This document shows positions 14,013 to 15,763 of a DNA stretch of 15,763 nucleotides, in pieces (within the stretch, counting starts at the first letter, position 1; every line of letters begins with the position of its first letter). The DNA comes from Anaerolineales bacterium UBA5069. Lineage in GTDB: Bacteria; Chloroflexota; Anaerolineae; Caldilineales; Caldilineaceae. The position numbers were made by a program, and so were the translations under genes. The stretch spans positions 1-15,763 of the forward strand of contig DIAV01000391.1 of assembly GCA_002415895.1 (NCBI GenBank), given 5' to 3'. The notes beneath the pieces were generated by a model that was not told the origin of the DNA, did not search any database, and saw only the letters and a program-made list of their open reading frames with translations.

Positions 14013-14045
14013 CAGCCGGCATAGAGAACTTCATCGCAACACGCA

Positions 14046-14078
14046 CGGCGGCGCACACGATGCGCCGCCGTTTGTTTT
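14046..14078 (+). terminator. Rho-independent terminator after the SH3b protein gene
   Basis: CGGCGGCGCA (14046-14055) and TGCGCCGCCG (14061-14070) form a perfect 10-bp stem with the loop CACGA, followed by TTTGTTTT (14071-14078). It begins 33 bp after the stop codon. An ATG at 14060 lies inside this hairpin, so it is not the start of the WD40 gene. Confidence 0.9.
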
Positions 14079-14101
14079 CGTTCTATAAAGGCTTTGCATA
14101 C

Positions 14102-15013
14102 ATGGACATTAACCTTGCTGCTCTGCATACGCAGCCGCCCCAAATCATCGAGGCCTTTCCGCGCCATGCGGCCTGCCTGCTTTATGCACAGCAGAGCCGC
14201 TTGCTTGTCACCACAGGCATGGAGCCCGTGGTTCGCATATGGAACAGCGACACCTGGAGCCTCGCCGGTGAGATCAGCGGCCACACCAACGCTGTGACGA
14301 CGGCCCTGCTCACGCAGGACGAATCACGGTTGATTACCACTTCCAGCGACAGAAGCACGCGCATTTGGAGTTTCCCTGATGGCGCACCCATTGCCTGGCT
14401 GGTGGGGCACAAGAACACTGTCACCGACGCGGCGCTCTCACCCGACGAAACACGCCTGGCCACGGCGTCATACGATGGCCGCGTCCTTCTTTACAGTTTC
14501 CCCGGCGGTGAACTGCTGGCGGAACTCAATGGACGTACGCGCCATGTCACAACGATTGCCTACAGCCCCAACGGCGCATTCCTCGCTTCCAGCGGCCTGG
14601 GGAGGGAGGTGCTGCTCTGGAATATGCCCAAGGGCGAACTAGTGCAGCGCCTGGGCAACCACGACACCGTTTCGGGCCTTGTGGGCTGGGATGCCGACAG
14701 CGCTGTCATTTCGACATACGACTATGCGGGCACGGTGCGCCGATTTAGAGCCGCAAACGGCGAGATGATCTCAGCAACGGCGCTTGAACTACCGGGGATT
14801 TCCTCGCTGTGCACCTCTCCAGATGGCGCGTTGCTTGCTGCCACAGCACCGCACACGCTGGCCTTCTTCGATGCCGCCACGTTGGAACGCAGGGAAACCA
14901 TCAGCCTCAAAGTCAAGGGCATCTATGGCCTCGCCTGGCGCCCCGACGGCACAGCGATCGCCTGCAGCGCCGCCGATGGCCGCGTGCGCATTTGGCAACT
15001 CAGCCAGGCGTAG
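14102..15013 (+). CDS. Seven-bladed WD40-repeat protein
   Basis: This is a free-standing beta-propeller of 303 residues with no signal peptide, membrane helix or other domain. Seven blades can be counted from their D-strand endings: VRIW (44-47), TRIW (86-89), VLLY (128-131), VLLW (170-173), VRRF (212-215), LAFF (253-256) and VRIW (295-298). The spacing is 42, 42, 42, 42, 41 and 42 residues. GH dipeptides and SPDG/SPNG turns occur at the expected places. Such propellers are protein-interaction scaffolds; no partner can be named. I start at ATG 14102, with AAAGG at 14087-14091, because the only upstream in-frame ATG (14060) lies inside the terminator hairpin. A possible -10 TATAAA at 14084-14089 lacks a clear -35. 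Confidence 0.9.
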   Translation: MDINLAALHTQPPQIIEAFPRHAACLLYAQQSRLLVTTGMEPVVRIWNSDTWSLAGEISGHTNAVTTALLTQDESRLITTSSDRSTRIWSFPDGAPIAWLVGHKNTVTDAALSPDETRLATASYDGRVLLYSFPGGELLAELNGRTRHVTTIAYSPNGAFLASSGLGREVLLWNMPKGELVQRLGNHDTVSGLVGWDADSAVISTYDYAGTVRRFRAANGEMISATALELPGISSLCTSPDGALLAATAPHTLAFFDAATLERRETISLKVKGIYGLAWRPDGTAIACSAADGRVRIWQLSQA

Positions 15014-15073
15014 GTTGCCGGAGAGCGGTGCAACAAAGGACCTTCGCCCCGCAAAGATCGTGACCCTTGTCCG

Positions 15074-15102
15074 TTGCCACGTGACGCAGCGCGGTATATA
15101 CT
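15074..15102 (+). promoter_or_regulatory. Sigma-70-type promoter of the universal stress protein gene
   Basis: TTGCCA (15074-15079) and TATACT (15097-15102) are spaced by 17 bp. The expected transcription start is near 15109. This gives a leader of about 42 nt to GTG 15151 and leaves the AGGAGG ribosome site at 15137-15142 inside the transcript. Confidence 0.7.
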
Positions 15103-15150
15103 GAAGGCAGGCATTCAGCGTTGAGTGCAGCCATCAAGGAGGATGGTCAC

Positions 15151-15600
15151 GTGTACGCCAATATTCTGGTTCCGTTGGACGGGTCGGCCCGCGCAGAGCG
15201 CATCCTGCCCTATGTTGAAGAAATCGCCGTCAAATTCGGTTCGCGGATCACCCTGCTCCAAATTATTGAGTCGGGGATGACAATTGTTACACCCTATGAC
15301 ATTGCACCCTATGATGCTGTCGAAGAGACAAAACGCGCTGTCAGTGAGGCCAGAGCCTATCTCGCAGGCATGGAAGGCTCCTTCCGCAGCAAGCATATTG
15401 ACGTACGCTCGCTGGTGGAAAGCGGCCCCGTCGTTATGACGATTAATGATGTGGCCGCCCGCGAAGCGTGTGACCTCATTGCCATGGCCAGCCACGGGCG
15501 CACAGGGCTCAACCGCGTCTTTTACGGCAGCGTCGCTGCGGGCGTGCTTCATCGTGCCGACAGGCCGCTGCTGCTTGTGCGTGCGCAGAACGGATACTAG
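15151..15600 (+). CDS. Universal stress protein (UspA family)
   Basis: This is a single-domain, 149-residue cytoplasmic Usp protein. It opens with MYANILVPLDGS (1-12), the usual first strand and nucleotide loop. It closes with the ATP-binding pattern MASHGRTGLNRVFYGSVA (112-129), in which the G-2x-G-9x-G-S motif is kept except that the first glycine is A113, a common variant. The C-terminal strand PLLLVRA (139-145) is typical. Members bind ATP and accumulate in stress, but their molecular roles vary. I choose GTG 15151 because a near-perfect AGGAGG (15137-15142) lies eight bases upstream. The in-frame TTG at 15121 would add ten residues and lacks a ribosome site. It has its own promoter and terminator. 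Confidence 0.93.
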   Translation: MYANILVPLDGSARAERILPYVEEIAVKFGSRITLLQIIESGMTIVTPYDIAPYDAVEETKRAVSEARAYLAGMEGSFRSKHIDVRSLVESGPVVMTINDVAAREACDLIAMASHGRTGLNRVFYGSVAAGVLHRADRPLLLVRAQNGY

Positions 15601-15613
15601 CGCAGCGCCATGC

Positions 15614-15654
15614 AACGGCAGTGCCGCGTGCCTCATGCGCGCGGCACTGCCGTT
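15614..15654. terminator. Long perfect hairpin terminator after the Usp gene
   Basis: AACGGCAGTGCCGCG (15614-15628) and CGCGGCACTGCCGTT (15640-15654) are perfect 15-bp complements, and three more pairs (one G-T) extend the stem to a five-base CTCAT loop. The downstream sequence CATTTCG is only moderately T-rich. It sits 13 bp after the Usp stop and is the probable terminator, possibly also protecting the mRNA 3' end. Confidence 0.7.
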
Positions 15655-15671
15655 CATTTCGAGAAACATAA

Positions 15672-15763
15672 ATGCAATACGTCTATGGGCCAATCCCCTC
15701 GCGGCGGTTGGGCCAGTCGCTTGGCGTTGACCCCATTCCGCTCAAAACCTGCAACTGGAACTG
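15672..15763 (+). CDS. Radical SAM protein, N-terminal fragment (COG0731-like)
   Basis: Only the first 30 codons are inside the window. They read [20 protein letters not shown] and then [10 protein letters not shown], which matches the conserved opening 'YGPvPSRRLG.SLGvdpiP.KtCn' of a widespread radical SAM family (COG0731-like). The family continues with the CxxxCxxC iron-sulphur motif; the cysteine in KTCNWN should be its first cysteine, and the rest lies beyond the edge. The start ATG 15672 has only a weak GAGAAA upstream. Radical SAM chemistry is expected from the family; the substrate of bacterial members is not settled. Confidence 0.85.
   Translation, partial: MQYVYGPIPSRRLGQSLGVDPIPLKTCNWN

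Noticed and set aside
14060..14101. Upstream ATG extending the WD40 protein by 14 residues
   Set aside because: The ATG is in the loop and stem of the strong terminator at 14046-14078, and no ribosome site precedes it. ATG 14102 has AAAGG upstream and starts at the propeller.
15121..15150. TTG start for the universal stress protein
   Set aside because: A strong AGGAGG at 15137-15142 is placed for GTG 15151, which gives the usual Usp N-terminus directly.

Overview
This window looks like a high-GC chromosomal segment of a Chloroflexota bacterium (Caldilinea/Anaerolineae-like). That is an inference. It rests on an FMN riboswitch directly ahead of a RibXY-type ABC transporter, a layout known from Chloroflexus, and on a sigma-like / HTH-like / ImmA-IrrE gene trio. 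Almost every gene is on the + strand. Many starts have weak Shine-Dalgarno sites, and promoters of the TTGnnn-N17-TAnaaT type can be read by eye.

Layout. (1) 1-3273: an FMN riboswitch aptamer (41-193), a long leader with two terminator-like hairpins, then ribX (permease), ribY (lipoprotein) and an overlapping ABC ATPase, which form a complete riboflavin or flavin-precursor importer. (2) 3301-5784: a class I mannose-6-phosphate isomerase and a D-hydantoinase/dihydropyrimidinase-family enzyme. (3) 5785-7100: a minus-strand DUF218 (YdcF/ElyC-like) membrane protein flanked by MITE-like inverted repeats. One 135-bp element (5790-5924) has a shortened relative at 7062-7097. Next to that copy lies an unrelated 143-bp near-palindrome (6914-7056). 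(4) 7149-9297: a consensus-like promoter drives three overlapping genes: a sigma-70-like protein, a small HTH/XRE-like protein with a disordered tail, and an ImmA/IrrE-family zinc peptidase. (5) 9399-12620: a divergent NurA-like nuclease and a HerA-type hexameric ATPase. (6) 12621-13103: a gene-free stretch with a very good promoter whose transcript would begin inside a strong terminator-like hairpin. (7) 13104-15013: a one-pass membrane protein with an SH3b-like C-terminal domain, a strong terminator, and a seven-blade WD40 protein. (8) 15074-15763: a universal stress protein with its own promoter and terminator, then the start of a COG0731-type radical SAM protein cut by the window edge.

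The most interesting part is 7149-12620. ImmA/IrrE peptidases usually cleave an HTH repressor (ImmA/ImmR, IrrE/DdrO). Here the peptidase is encoded with a candidate HTH target and a sigma-like protein, directly upstream of a NurA/HerA DNA end-processing pair. A damage-responsive proteolytic switch controlling DNA repair or phage defence is an attractive but unproven reading. All assignments come from reading the sequence; no database search was run.
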